Shown: positions 1-7,977, numbered from the stretch's first letter. The stretch is DNA of 31,124 nt from Tannockella sp964369175 (GCA_964369175.1 CAYJEM010000019.1:1-31124); one strand, 5' to 3'. The notes: generated from the letters alone by a model not told the origin. Numbers and translations are program-made.

Positions 1-31
1 GGTGCAACAATAGCACGTTGCCAGTTTCTAC

Positions 32-55
32 AGATACCTTCGGGTATCTTTTTTT
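32..55 (+). terminator. Rho-independent terminator of an upstream gene
   Basis: A 7-bp stem AGATACC/GGTATCT closes a TTCG tetraloop and is followed by a run of T. It ends whatever transcription unit lies left of the window. Bases 1-31 show no coding frame that I can assign. Confidence 0.8.
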
Positions 56-99
56 GTCACTATGACTATCTTTTTTGAGTTAGCTTATCAATATTTATC

Positions 100-128
100 T
101 TTAAATTTATAGCTAAAAATAGTATAAT
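100..128 (+). promoter_or_regulatory. Probable sigma-A promoter of the glycolipid operon
   Basis: TATAAT lies at 123-128, with a weak -35 (TTTAAA, 100-105) at 17 bp spacing. It sits about 20 bases before the first start codon, after a terminator, so it is the natural start of the operon. Confidence 0.5.
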
Positions 129-148
129 GTTGTATAGGTGGTGAACAT

Positions 149-1156
149 ATGAAAGTAAAGTTATATTTTGGAAATCCTGAACTTATTAAACAATCGGGTA
201 TTGGTCGAGCAATGGTTCACCAACAAAAGGCATTAGAAATGCATAATATTGAATATACTACGGATCAAAATGAAACGGATTATGATATATTGCACATTAA
301 CACTGTTTTAGGTGATAGTATTAAACCTATATATCATGCTATTAATAATAAAAAGAAGATTATATACCATGCACATAGTACAAAAGAGGATTTTCGTAAT
401 TCATTTTTTTTATCAAATGAATTATCAGGGTTCTTTAAAACTTGGCTTGTGTTTTTATATTCTAAAGCAGATCATATTATTACCCCTACACCGTATGCAA
501 AGAAGCTACTAGAAGGATATGGATTAAAGCAAGAAATCACCCCAATATCAAATGGTGTTGATCTTTTAAAGTTTAATCCTACAAATGAACAAATTAGAAT
601 TTTTGAAAATCATTTTAACTTGTCAAAAGACGATATCGTTATTATATCAGTCGGGTGGTTGTTTGAACGTAAAGGGTTTGATACTTTTGTGGAGATGGCA
701 GTTAAATTTCCAACCTATAAATTTATTTGGTTTGGAAATGTGAAGGCATCGAAGCCTACAATGAAGATTAAGAAAATGATTACAAATTTACCACATAATG
801 TTGTTTTGCCAGGATATGTTGATGGTGATACTATCACAGGGGCTTATGGTCGCTGCGATGTTTTCTTTTTTCCAACGCGTGAAGAAACTGAAGGGATTGT
901 AGTTTTAGAAGCATTGGCATGCAAAGCACCGATACTTTTACGTGATATTCCGGTGTTTGATCCTTGGCTTATTAATAACATACATTGTTATAAAGGGAAA
1001 GATAACCAGGATTTTGAATATTATATTAATGCAATGGTTACTAAAAAAGTTCCTAGTCTTGTTAATGCAGGTTATGAAGTTGCAAAAGAAAGAGAATTAA
1101 AATTAATAGGGGAAGAATTATTAGAAACGTATAAGACGGTTCTAAATAAAAAATAA
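149..1156 (+). CDS. GT4 glycosyltransferase, CpoA/LafB-like diglycosyldiacylglycerol synthase
   Basis: This is a cytoplasmic, membrane-associated GT-B glycosyltransferase of family GT4, 335 aa. The N-terminus (SGIGRA near residue 16, HQQKALE, HAHSTKEDFRNSF at 74-86) closely resembles pneumococcal CpoA, which adds the second sugar to monoglucosyl-diacylglycerol. The C-terminal nucleotide-sugar site shows the GT4 EX7E motif (E246 and E254), and GRKGFD-like residues lie near 174. The start ATG follows the Shine-Dalgarno sequence AGGTGG. It is the first gene of an operon with a flippase-like protein and the probable first-sugar transferase, so a role in making the glycolipid anchor of lipoteichoic acid is inferred. 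The donor sugar cannot be read from the sequence. Confidence 0.8.
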   Translation: MKVKLYFGNPELIKQSGIGRAMVHQQKALEMHNIEYTTDQNETDYDILHINTVLGDSIKPIYHAINNKKKIIYHAHSTKEDFRNSFFLSNELSGFFKTWLVFLYSKADHIITPTPYAKKLLEGYGLKQEITPISNGVDLLKFNPTNEQIRIFENHFNLSKDDIVIISVGWLFERKGFDTFVEMAVKFPTYKFIWFGNVKASKPTMKIKKMITNLPHNVVLPGYVDGDTITGAYGRCDVFFFPTREETEGIVVLEALACKAPILLRDIPVFDPWLINNIHCYKGKDNQDFEYYINAMVTKKVPSLVNAGYEVAKERELKLIGEELLETYKTVLNKK

Positions 1157-1160
1157 ATTT

Positions 1161-2183
1161 ATGAAACAAAATAGAAAATATTTAATTAATATATTACTTG
1201 TAGCTCTATTTGGAGGCGGTGCAATATACTTTACAATTGATTCCGATTTTACCTCTGTAATGCAAGCACTTGTTAATGCTAGTCCAATCTGGGTTGTAAT
1301 TTGCTTACTTTTAATGGTTTGGACATATATATGTGACGGATATACATTATATTGCTTTGCTAGGCTACATAATAAAGAATATAAAATGTCACAAGGAATA
1401 CGTAATGCAATGACAGGAATATTGTGGTGTGGTATAACACCATTTGCATCAGGTGGACAGTTTGCACAAGTGTTTGTATTTAATAAACAAGGTGTTCGAC
1501 CAAGCCAGTCTGCAAGTATATTGCTTATGGCATTTATTGTATATCAAAGTATTCTTGTTCTCTTTACCTCTGTAGTGATGCTTTTTCGTTTGACACACTA
1601 CAGTGCTATTTACAGTGACTTTTTATATTTATCACTTATTGGGTTTACTGTAAACACTGCAGTAATTGTATCGTTATTTATTGCTGCAAAATCAAAACGT
1701 GCTCAAAGATTTGTTACAAATAATGTACTTTTATTTTTAAGTAAAATAAAAGTAGTAAAAAACTTTGGCGATGCTAAGGCAAAAGCGAATGCGCGTATTG
1801 ATGATTTTCGTCATGAGTTAACAACACTTCAAAAAAGGAAAAAATTATTAATACAAACTTCAATAATTAGTGCAGTAAAATTATTCATTTTGTATAGCAT
1901 ACCTTATTTTGTAGCTAAGGCATTACATATAGAAGTTCATGATGTTGTTTTTTTAGACTTTGTTGGATTAAGTGCATTTATATTTTTAATAACATCATTC
2001 ATACCTATACCTGGGGCCAGTGGGGGAAGTGAAGGGGTATTTGCACTATTGTTTGGACCAGTGTTTGGTTTAGCAACAGCTCCTGCACTGCTTTTATGGA
2101 GATTTATTACATATTATATAGGTATATTTATAGGTGGATTTGTTTTTTTATTTAGTAAGGAAATTAGAAAAAAGGAGAACTAA
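1161..2183 (+). CDS. Polytopic membrane protein, lysylphosphatidylglycerol synthase TM-domain (flippase-like) family
   Basis: A 340-aa integral membrane protein with about seven to eight hydrophobic segments and a basic loop near residues 190-225. The glycine/proline-rich stretch near 280-290 (IPIPGASGGSEG) is typical of the LPG_synthase_TM/UPF0104 family (PF03706). This is the membrane half of MprF without the lysyl-transferase domain. Family members are linked to lipid flipping or lipid-linked glycan traffic. Its place between two glycolipid glycosyltransferases suggests it moves or organises their glycolipid, which is an inference. The ATG lies four bases after the previous stop with no visible Shine-Dalgarno sequence, so translation probably depends on coupling to the upstream gene. 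Confidence 0.75.
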   Translation: MKQNRKYLINILLVALFGGGAIYFTIDSDFTSVMQALVNASPIWVVICLLLMVWTYICDGYTLYCFARLHNKEYKMSQGIRNAMTGILWCGITPFASGGQFAQVFVFNKQGVRPSQSASILLMAFIVYQSILVLFTSVVMLFRLTHYSAIYSDFLYLSLIGFTVNTAVIVSLFIAAKSKRAQRFVTNNVLLFLSKIKVVKNFGDAKAKANARIDDFRHELTTLQKRKKLLIQTSIISAVKLFILYSIPYFVAKALHIEVHDVVFLDFVGLSAFIFLITSFIPIPGASGGSEGVFALLFGPVFGLATAPALLLWRFITYYIGIFIGGFVFLFSKEIRKKEN

Positions 2184-2184
2184 T

Positions 2185-4158
2185 ATGCATATAGCAATTT
2201 TTACAGATACGTACACGCCAGATATTAATGGTGTGGCTACATCGTCACGAATACTTCGTAATGAGTTAGTCAAGCACGGTCATGAAGTTGTCATAGTTAC
2301 TGGTGAACTTCCATCAGATTCATCATATATTGATAATCCAGATGATAATATATTGCGTGTCCCTGGTATAGAATTAAAAAAAATATATGGATATCGAGCT
2401 AGTAATATATATTCTTTTAAAATTATGTCTGAACTTCGACGTCGTAGTATTGATTTGGTTCATTGCCAAACTGAGTTTGGTGTTGGAATATTTTCAAGAA
2501 TCGTTGCAGAAACACTAGATATACCAATTGTCTATACGTATCATACAATGTGGGCTGATTATTCTCATTATTTTTCTCCTGTAAAGTCTGGAGCTGTTGA
2601 GGGTCTAGTAAAAAAAATGATTACACGTATGTCTAAAGTATATGGTGGGCATTGTAGTGAATTAATTGTTCCATCAACAAAAACTGCAGACGCTCTTGCG
2701 GGGTATGGACTAGATAAACAAATGCACATTATTCCTACTGGGTTAGAGTTGTCTAAGTTTGATGTAACGAATTTGAATTTAGAAGTCTCAAATCAAATAA
2801 AAAATAAATACAGCTTGGAAGGAAAGTTTGTAATTACTTTCCTAGGTCGTATTGCACCTGAAAAAAGTATTGATATGATTATTGATGCATTAGAAAAAAT
2901 AGATCTTGTTAAGAATCCATTTTGTTTTTTAATTGTCGGTGGTGGGCCATCATTAGATGATTTAAAGCAACGTGTAGAAAACGAAAATTTAGGACATTAT
3001 GTTACATTTACTGGTCCTCAAGACCATGAGATGGTTCCTTACTATTATAACCTATCAGATATCTTCATATCGGCTTCGATGTCAGAAACTCAAGGATTAA
3101 CATTCATTGAAGCTATGGCTTGTAAAACACCAGTATTGGCACGTTTTGATGATAATTTAAAAGATGTTATTCAAGATGGGTACAACGGGTTCTTCTTTAA
3201 TACAACTGATGAATTAACTGCACTTGTAGAAAAAATCATGGAAATGGATTTAACAGAGTTATCAGATAATGCCTTAGCGTCTACAGAGAAGTTTAGTAGT
3301 ACAAGATTTTATAGTGAGGTAATAAAGGTTTATACAAAGGCATTAGAGCGTTATCAAAAAGATCATATCATTACAAAGATAAGTGTTTTAGATAACAACA
3401 AAAATTTAGTATACTTCCGTGTTGATAATGATTATATTACGATTACTGTAAATGATGAGGCTTGTAAAAGATATCAATTTGAAGTAAATAACAAGGTAAG
3501 CAGTTTAATTATTAGAGAATTAATAGATAATGAAAAAATTGTTAAAGCATATGGAAAAGCTTTAAAATATTTATCATATCGTGATTATACAAAAAATCAG
3601 ATGAAGAAGAAACTACTTGGTTTAGGGGAGTATAGCGAATATCAAGCTGAATCAGTTGTATCATTGCTTGAAGATAAAAATTTAATAAATGATGATGAAT
3701 ATGCTTTGGCTTATTTAAAGCGTTGTATGCGTCAAAAAACAGGAATAAATAAAGCGGTACATCATTTGTTAGATGCTCGTATTCCAACAGAAGTAATTGA
3801 TCGCTGTATTGCAGTGTTAGAGGATGATGAAGAATATCAAGCAGCAATTGATTTGATTGATAAAACATATACTAAAGCACAGCAATTTAGTTACAAAAGT
3901 ATGATTCAAAGAGTTCGTGAAAAGCTATATGTAAGAGGATTTACTAAATCAACGATTGAAAGAGCTATTAATGACTATAATTTCGAGTATTCTTATGAAC
4001 AAGAGATGGCAGCATTAAATAATGATTATCAAAAGGTATTAACAAAATATCGTAGAAGAGTAACGAATAAACAATTACATGATAAAGTCATAAACGTTCT
4101 ATTAAAAAAAGGATATAATTATGATGATATTAAATCCATAATGAGTGAGGGTGAATGA
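2185..4158 (+). CDS. recX: Fusion: GT4 monoglucosyldiacylglycerol synthase (LafA-like) + RecX
   Basis: One uninterrupted 657-aa frame holds two complete proteins. Residues 1-392 form a GT4 glycosyltransferase resembling the alpha-monoglucosyldiacylglycerol synthase of streptococci: FTDTYTPDINGVATS at the N-terminus, EX7E at E301/E309. Residues about 395-657 are a normal-length RecX, the RecA modulator, with ITKIS at its start, the tandem three-helix repeats (KALKYLSYRDYTK near 458, LINDDEYALAYLK near 500) and a helical C-terminus. I see no start codon with a ribosome site at the junction; the next in-frame ATG is codon 473, well inside RecX. The chosen ATG follows AAAGGAG with good spacing, rather than an earlier in-frame ATG at 2134 inside the preceding gene. 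It is followed four bases later by yhaM. Confidence 0.85.
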   Translation: MHIAIFTDTYTPDINGVATSSRILRNELVKHGHEVVIVTGELPSDSSYIDNPDDNILRVPGIELKKIYGYRASNIYSFKIMSELRRRSIDLVHCQTEFGVGIFSRIVAETLDIPIVYTYHTMWADYSHYFSPVKSGAVEGLVKKMITRMSKVYGGHCSELIVPSTKTADALAGYGLDKQMHIIPTGLELSKFDVTNLNLEVSNQIKNKYSLEGKFVITFLGRIAPEKSIDMIIDALEKIDLVKNPFCFLIVGGGPSLDDLKQRVENENLGHYVTFTGPQDHEMVPYYYNLSDIFISASMSETQGLTFIEAMACKTPVLARFDDNLKDVIQDGYNGFFFNTTDELTALVEKIMEMDLTELSDNALASTEKFSSTRFYSEVIKVYTKALERYQKDHIITKISVLDNNKNLVYFRVDNDYITITVNDEACKRYQFEVNNKVSSLIIRELIDNEKIVKAYGKALKYLSYRDYTKNQMKKKLLGLGEYSEYQAESVVSLLEDKNLINDDEYALAYLKRCMRQKTGINKAVHHLLDARIPTEVIDRCIAVLEDDEEYQAAIDLIDKTYTKAQQFSYKSMIQRVREKLYVRGFTKSTIERAINDYNFEYSYEQEMAALNNDYQKVLTKYRRRVTNKQLHDKVINVLLKKGYNYDDIKSIMSEGE

Positions 4159-4162
4159 ATAG

Positions 4163-5113
4163 ATGAATACAATTAATACATTAAGAGCAGGTGATGAAGG
4201 TGTGGTTTTAAAAGCCTTAATCACAAATGTCGTAACCGGTAAAACAAACGGAGCTAATAGAGCAACATATTTGAGTTTAACTTTACAAGATAAAACAGGT
4301 ACAATTGATGCAAAACTGTGGGCCGCGACTCCAATACAAGTAGAAACAATTATTGCTGGAAGTGTAGTGTTAGTAAAAGCAGATGTTATAAAGTATAATG
4401 ACGATCGCCAAATGAAGGTTTTAAATATTGAAATACAATCGCAGGATGCTAGTGAACAAGTACATTATTTAAAAAGTGCACCAGTAGAAGCAAGTCAATT
4501 ATTAGATGATGTTGAATCGTTTATTGCGACTATTCGTAATATCCGTATTCATACAATTATTACAGAAATGTATAAACAGCACAAAGAGTCATTTAAAGTA
4601 TATCCAGCAGCAAGCAAAAATCATCATGAATATGTATCTGGACTAATTCAACATACAGTTGGGATGTTAAATATTGCAAAATCATTGTGTCTCTTATATC
4701 CAACATTAAATGCTGACTTGTTATATGCCGGAATTATATTACATGATATTGGTAAGGTTGTTGAACTGAGTGGACCAGTACTTCCTACTTATACATTGAA
4801 GGGAAAACTTTTAGGACATATATCAATATGTCAAGCGATGATTAAGGAAACAGCTGATAAACTAGGTGTTGAAGGCGAAGAAGTAACGCTATTACAGCAC
4901 ATGGTATTGTCACATCATGGTAAAAATGAATATGGTTCACCAGTGTTGCCATTAATAAAAGAGGCAGAAATGCTTCATTTAATTGATAATATTGATGCTA
5001 GAATGAACATGTTAGATAAGGCACTTGAACAAGTAGAAGTAGGTGAATTTACAAAAAGAGTATTTTCATTAGAAAATCGTAGCTTCTACAAACCAAATAT
5101 ATATAAGAAGTAG
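4163..5113 (+). CDS. yhaM: 3'-5' exoribonuclease YhaM
   Basis: The 316-aa protein matches B. subtilis YhaM in length and layout. An N-terminal OB-fold nucleic-acid-binding domain spans residues 12-95 (DKTGTIDAKLW at 43-53). A C-terminal HD phosphohydrolase domain follows, with H164 and the metal-binding H194-D195 (LHDIGK), plus LSHHGKNEYGSP and DNIDARM. It degrades RNA and single-stranded DNA from 3' ends in the cytoplasm and helps in RNA turnover. It begins four bases after the GT-RecX stop and is the last gene of that operon, followed by a strong terminator. Confidence 0.9.
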   Translation: MNTINTLRAGDEGVVLKALITNVVTGKTNGANRATYLSLTLQDKTGTIDAKLWAATPIQVETIIAGSVVLVKADVIKYNDDRQMKVLNIEIQSQDASEQVHYLKSAPVEASQLLDDVESFIATIRNIRIHTIITEMYKQHKESFKVYPAASKNHHEYVSGLIQHTVGMLNIAKSLCLLYPTLNADLLYAGIILHDIGKVVELSGPVLPTYTLKGKLLGHISICQAMIKETADKLGVEGEEVTLLQHMVLSHHGKNEYGSPVLPLIKEAEMLHLIDNIDARMNMLDKALEQVEVGEFTKRVFSLENRSFYKPNIYKK

Positions 5114-5139
5114 TATATTTATAATCTAGAATACTAAAG

Positions 5140-5184
5140 AGATAATGGAAACGATTCAGTCGTTTGTAGATCATTGTCTTTTTT
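5140..5184 (+). terminator. Rho-independent terminator after yhaM
   Basis: The outer stem AGATAATG/CATTGTCT (one G-U pair) and inner stem AAACGA/TCGTTT enclose TTCAG, followed by six T. It ends the glycolipid-recX-yhaM operon. Confidence 0.75.
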
Positions 5185-5201
5185 GTTTGAATAAATTAAA
5201 C

Positions 5202-5262
5202 TATATATAAAAAAGAGTAATATTATGACAATTTTACATAGTATTTACTCTTTTTATATATA
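5202..5262. terminator. Bidirectional hairpin between converging operons
   Basis: A long AT-rich inverted repeat (TATATATAAAAAAGAGTAA with its near complement at 5244-5261, one bulged base) has A-runs on one side and T-runs on the other. It lies between the converging yhaM and hit genes and can terminate both strands. Confidence 0.65.
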
Positions 5263-5292
5263 ATTAATATGTTGCATAAAGTAAGATAAAAC

Positions 5293-5694
5293 TTAGTTTC
5301 TTATTATAGAAAGAATCTCATTTAATTCTATCTTATTTCTATTTTCGTTAAAGTGTATCTCTAGAGCATCATTACCATATCGAGGAATAATGTGCATGTG
5401 AAAGTGCATTACTGTTTGTCCAGCATCTTCTCCAGCATTCGTTAGAATATTAACACCTTTCGCATTTAGTTTTTTCACAATTATTTTTGATAACTCTTGT
5501 GTTACTTTTGTCATATGAGTTAGCGTGGCTTGATCAACTTCTAGAAAATTCAAATAGTGTTTTTTAGGGATTACAAGCGTATGACCTACAGTGGTTTGAC
5601 TGATGTCTAAAAAAGCTATACAGATATCATCTTCATAAACAACATAAGCAGGAATTTCCTTACTATTGATTTTACAAAATATACAATTTTCCAT
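5293..5694 (-). CDS. hit: HIT family protein (histidine triad nucleotide hydrolase)
   Basis: A 133-aa Hit/HinT-like protein. The catalytic triad H97-F-H99-M-H101 (HFHMHIIPR) is intact, C4-x2-C7 lies at the N-terminus, and DISQTTVGHTLVIPKKH is typical. The family hydrolyses nucleoside phosphoramidates and adenylated compounds in the cytoplasm; the physiological substrate is unknown. An AGGAGA site precedes the ATG. It lies 38 bases downstream of a PrsA-like gene, an association also seen in B. subtilis, where hit and prsA are neighbours. Confidence 0.9.
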   Translation of the reverse strand: MENCIFCKINSKEIPAYVVYEDDICIAFLDISQTTVGHTLVIPKKHYLNFLEVDQATLTHMTKVTQELSKIIVKKLNAKGVNILTNAGEDAGQTVMHFHMHIIPRYGNDALEIHFNENRNKIELNEILSIIRN

Positions 5695-5732
5695 AATATT
5701 TTCTCCTGTTTTATAAAAGGATAAGGAAGACC

Positions 5733-6587
5733 TTATCCAATATATTCTGGTGTTGCACTTTCGATTTGATCTTTTATTTCTGCTTCATATACTTTGAATT
5801 CATACATCTCTAAATAGTATGCATTAGCTACTACAGAAGTTGAAGATAACATTGTTAAGTTTTCTGTGACATCTTCTTTAACTGTAGAAAGATCAGTGTT
5901 ATATACATAAACTACTGCGTATTCTCCAGTTGATGTAGCGATTGCTTTAGAGTATAAACCATCTGCAGTAAAGTTAGTAAGATTTTTAATAATATTCTCA
6001 TCTACAGAAGTTGATTCATTCGATACGAAACCAACATCTACACCACTATTTTCAGTAAATAATGTATCAAATGTAGTAGTATCTACTGATTGATCAATAA
6101 TTGCCATTGCATCTGATTCATTGGCAACAGTGATTGTTTTAATGTATTTTACACTAGTATCTTTTACTAATTGATCATAATGTTCACCTACATACTTTTC
6201 AACTAGTAATTCATTTTTAACACTTGGGATAATAACATCATTTAAATATGCATCTTTATTTTCATAACCTAGGCTTGTTGCATATTCATCAATTGTTTGT
6301 TGAGTATACGCTTCATAATCTGTAATTTGTTGATTAACTAATTCATCAATTTGAGCTTGATCAGTTATTTCTTTATCTGCAATGAAAGTAAGAGCTTCAG
6401 CAATAATTGTATTAGCACCTTGTGTTTCTAACAAGTAATGGTAAATATCATCGTTTGTAACATGAATACCATCGATTGTTATAGCAGTATTTTGACCGTC
6501 AGTAATTGATGATGAAAAGTTTTGTTCTGTAGTTCCACAACCACTAAGTATAAGTAAAGAAAGCGCTGGGATAATTATTTTTTTCAT
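5733..6587 (-). CDS. PrsA-like lipoprotein (degenerate parvulin domain)
   Basis: A 284-aa secreted lipoprotein. The signal peptide ends in lipobox LSGC with the lipidated cysteine at residue 17. The layout (long helical N-terminal part, then a parvulin-like region from about residue 145, then a helical tail) follows PrsA foldases, which help secreted proteins fold outside the membrane. The parvulin region is poorly conserved and I find no active-site histidines, so a prolyl isomerase activity is doubtful and a chaperone role more likely. The start overlaps the stop of the upstream paralogue (TAATG). Naming as PrsA rests on layout and context. Confidence 0.65.
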   Translation of the reverse strand: MKKIIIPALSLLILSGCGTTEQNFSSSITDGQNTAITIDGIHVTNDDIYHYLLETQGANTIIAEALTFIADKEITDQAQIDELVNQQITDYEAYTQQTIDEYATSLGYENKDAYLNDVIIPSVKNELLVEKYVGEHYDQLVKDTSVKYIKTITVANESDAMAIIDQSVDTTTFDTLFTENSGVDVGFVSNESTSVDENIIKNLTNFTADGLYSKAIATSTGEYAVVYVYNTDLSTVKEDVTENLTMLSSTSVVANAYYLEMYEFKVYEAEIKDQIESATPEYIG

Positions 6588-7570
6588 TATTCAGTTCCTC
6601 CTCTAAGTTCATTTCTTGCAGCAAGTTGCTCATCAATTGTAGTTTTCATAATTGTTTCAATACTTGTATCATCGTATGTTATTTGATATGAATTAAACGC
6701 TAAGTAAACTAAATATTGGTCATATGAAATAAGTGGTGAATCAATACCTAAACCTTTTATCTCATCACCGATATAGTCTTTATTAGTACTTACACACTTA
6801 ATGAAATAATATCCGTCAGTTCCTTTTACAGGTTCACTAGTTACTTCACCTTCATTTAGTAAGAATGCTTGTGTTTCTACTTCGCTACCGTATGTTGAAC
6901 CGATACCGCTAGTATTATCTACAATTCCAATTTGACCGTTATTTGATGCACTGACATCACTAGATCTTTCAGCAGCTAACTCACCAAAGTCTTTACTTGA
7001 CTCCACTAGTTTTTTAACTTCATCAATTTCTGCTTGTTCTTCTGCAGTTGGAGATTCAACATCAACTGTAGATATTTTTACTATTTGAAGTTCTCTAGGT
7101 TTTGTAAGGTTATAATAATCATCTAATACTGTATCAAAATTTGCATCTACATATGCTTGTAAGAATTCTGAGTATTGCAAAGCACTTAATAGTGATTGTT
7201 TATAATCATCTAAATCTTGGAATCCTGATTGTTCTAATGCAAGTTGCAGTTGTACGTCAGCCTCAGAACCATAGTTTGAAGCATAAGTTAATTCAATTGA
7301 TTCAACACGACTATCAGCATCAATTTCCATATCTTTTGTAATAGGGAACTTTTCATCCACTAATTTTTGCAAGACGGCTTCAAAATAAATACTTCCACTA
7401 TTTGAACTGTCTGTCATTGTTGTAAATAAGTCATCTGCAAAGATATCCTTCTCAGTTAATGAGGCAATAACATCTTTACCATCTTTTTCTACCACTGTGC
7501 TACTTTGACTACATCCTGTTAGAAGTAATCCTGTAGTAACAAGTGCAATGCCCATTTTATTTATTTTCAT
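6587..7570 (-). CDS. prsA: PrsA-like foldase lipoprotein with parvulin (rotamase) domain
   Basis: A 327-aa lipoprotein with lipobox LTGC (C20). Residues 157-262 are recognisably a parvulin domain: LQIVKIS, DFGELAAERSSD at 194-205, NNGQIG at 210-215, AFLLNEGEVTSEPVK, GYYFIK. The histidines usual in parvulin cores are replaced (VKIS instead of HIL, GYYFIK instead of GYHIIK), so catalysis may be lost. PrsA proteins work on the outer face of the membrane as folding factors for exported proteins. It is the first gene of a minus-strand operon with a second PrsA-like gene and hit, preceded by AAGGAGG and a good sigma-A promoter. Confidence 0.75.
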   Translation of the reverse strand: MKINKMGIALVTTGLLLTGCSQSSTVVEKDGKDVIASLTEKDIFADDLFTTMTDSSNSGSIYFEAVLQKLVDEKFPITKDMEIDADSRVESIELTYASNYGSEADVQLQLALEQSGFQDLDDYKQSLLSALQYSEFLQAYVDANFDTVLDDYYNLTKPRELQIVKISTVDVESPTAEEQAEIDEVKKLVESSKDFGELAAERSSDVSASNNGQIGIVDNTSGIGSTYGSEVETQAFLLNEGEVTSEPVKGTDGYYFIKCVSTNKDYIGDEIKGLGIDSPLISYDQYLVYLAFNSYQITYDDTSIETIMKTTIDEQLAARNELRGGTE

Positions 7571-7599
7571 GGTTTTCCTCCTTGTTTGTACCGTATCAC

Positions 7600-7628
7600 A
7601 TTATACTACTTTTTTTAATATATTTCAA
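7600..7628 (-). promoter_or_regulatory. Sigma-A promoter of the prsA-hit operon
   Basis: On the minus strand TTGAAA (7628-7623) and TATAAT (7605-7600) are separated by exactly 17 bases, about 30 bases upstream of the start codon. Confidence 0.8.
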
Positions 7629-7666
7629 TAAAATAGGCAAAAACACATGAAAGTACAAAAATCAAA

Positions 7667-7675
7667 CATAAGGTA
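7667..7675 (+). promoter_or_regulatory. Possible sigma-K-like -10 element before the microprotein genes
   Basis: CATAAGGTA fits the mother-cell sigma-K -10 pattern CATAnnnTA and lies 25 bases before the first microprotein. I see no convincing sigma-A -35 here, nor a clear AC at the expected sigma-K -35 distance, so this is tentative. Confidence 0.25.
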
Positions 7676-7700
7676 TAGTAACAAGAAGGTAGGGGATAAA

Positions 7701-7784
7701 ATGATAAATAAATGTGATAGCATGGTATCTGTATATGTATTATTCATATTATTAGTTATCGTTGGTATTTACTGCGTATGTTAA
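7701..7784 (+). CDS. YjcZ-like hydrophobic microprotein, 27 aa (copy 1)
   Basis: A short frame encodes a polar head (MINKCDSMVS) and one membrane-spanning stretch (VYVLFILLVIVGIY) ending CVC. The core VLFILLVI matches that of the YjcZ-type small sporulation proteins of Bacilli (FALIVVLFILLIIVGA-like). A purine-rich site (AGGGGA) lies just before the ATG. It is followed 13 bases later by a paralogue. Cysteines at positions 5, 25 and 27 are unusual for the family. The role of YjcZ-like proteins is unknown. Supporting evidence is the shared pattern of the two copies and the ribosome sites. Confidence 0.65.
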   Translation: MINKCDSMVSVYVLFILLVIVGIYCVC

Positions 7785-7797
7785 GGAGGGAAAGAGT

Positions 7798-7872
7798 ATG
7801 ACACACGATAATTCATTTTCAATGGTTTTAGTGTTATTTATTTTATTAGTAATTATTTGTAGTATTTGTTAA
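7798..7872 (+). CDS. YjcZ-like hydrophobic microprotein, 24 aa (copy 2)
   Basis: The reading MTHDNSFSMVLVLFILLVII followed by CSIC has a polar head, a single transmembrane helix and a cysteine-ended tail. It shares SMV and LFILLVI with the preceding 27-aa peptide and fits the YjcZ-like pattern. A strong AAGGAGGG lies seven bases before the ATG and overlaps the stop of copy 1, so the two are surely co-translated from one message. The stop codon lies one base before the left inverted repeat of the mini-IS. Confidence 0.7.
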   Translation: MTHDNSFSMVLVLFILLVIICSIC

Positions 7873-7873
7873 A

Positions 7874-7909
7874 AAAGTCCCGATTGAAACGAACCCCGAA
7901 AATTGGACA
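7874..7909 (+). repeat. Left terminal inverted repeat of the mini-IS
   Basis: This 36-base end pairs with the 8205-8242 end through AAAGTCCC, TGAA, CGAACCC and ATTGGACA, with two extra bases on the right side. Confidence 0.75.
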
Positions 7910-7936
7910 CCCAATTTATAAGAGGTTCGTTTTTAT

Positions 7937-7969
7937 ATGGCAAAATTAAGTAGAAATCAAAAAATATAA
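7937..7969 (+). pseudogene. Remnant of IS3-family orfA N-terminus
   Basis: MAKLSRNQKI followed by a stop resembles the first residues of the helix-turn-helix OrfA of IS150-type elements (LS..QKIEIY). The frame is broken where the internal deletion joins orfB sequence. Confidence 0.55.
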
Positions 7970-7977
7970 TTCAATCA

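Noticed and set aside
1..31. Possible RNA or T-box tail at the left edge
   Set aside because: A short GCAAC/GTTGC pairing can be drawn, but no T-box, riboswitch or tRNA consensus is present and the stretch is too short to judge.
3542..3868. 108-codon minus-strand frame inside the RecX half
   Set aside because: It lies wholly opposite a well-supported coding frame, has no ribosome site and its composition (strings of L, H, Y, Q) is typical of antisense shadow.
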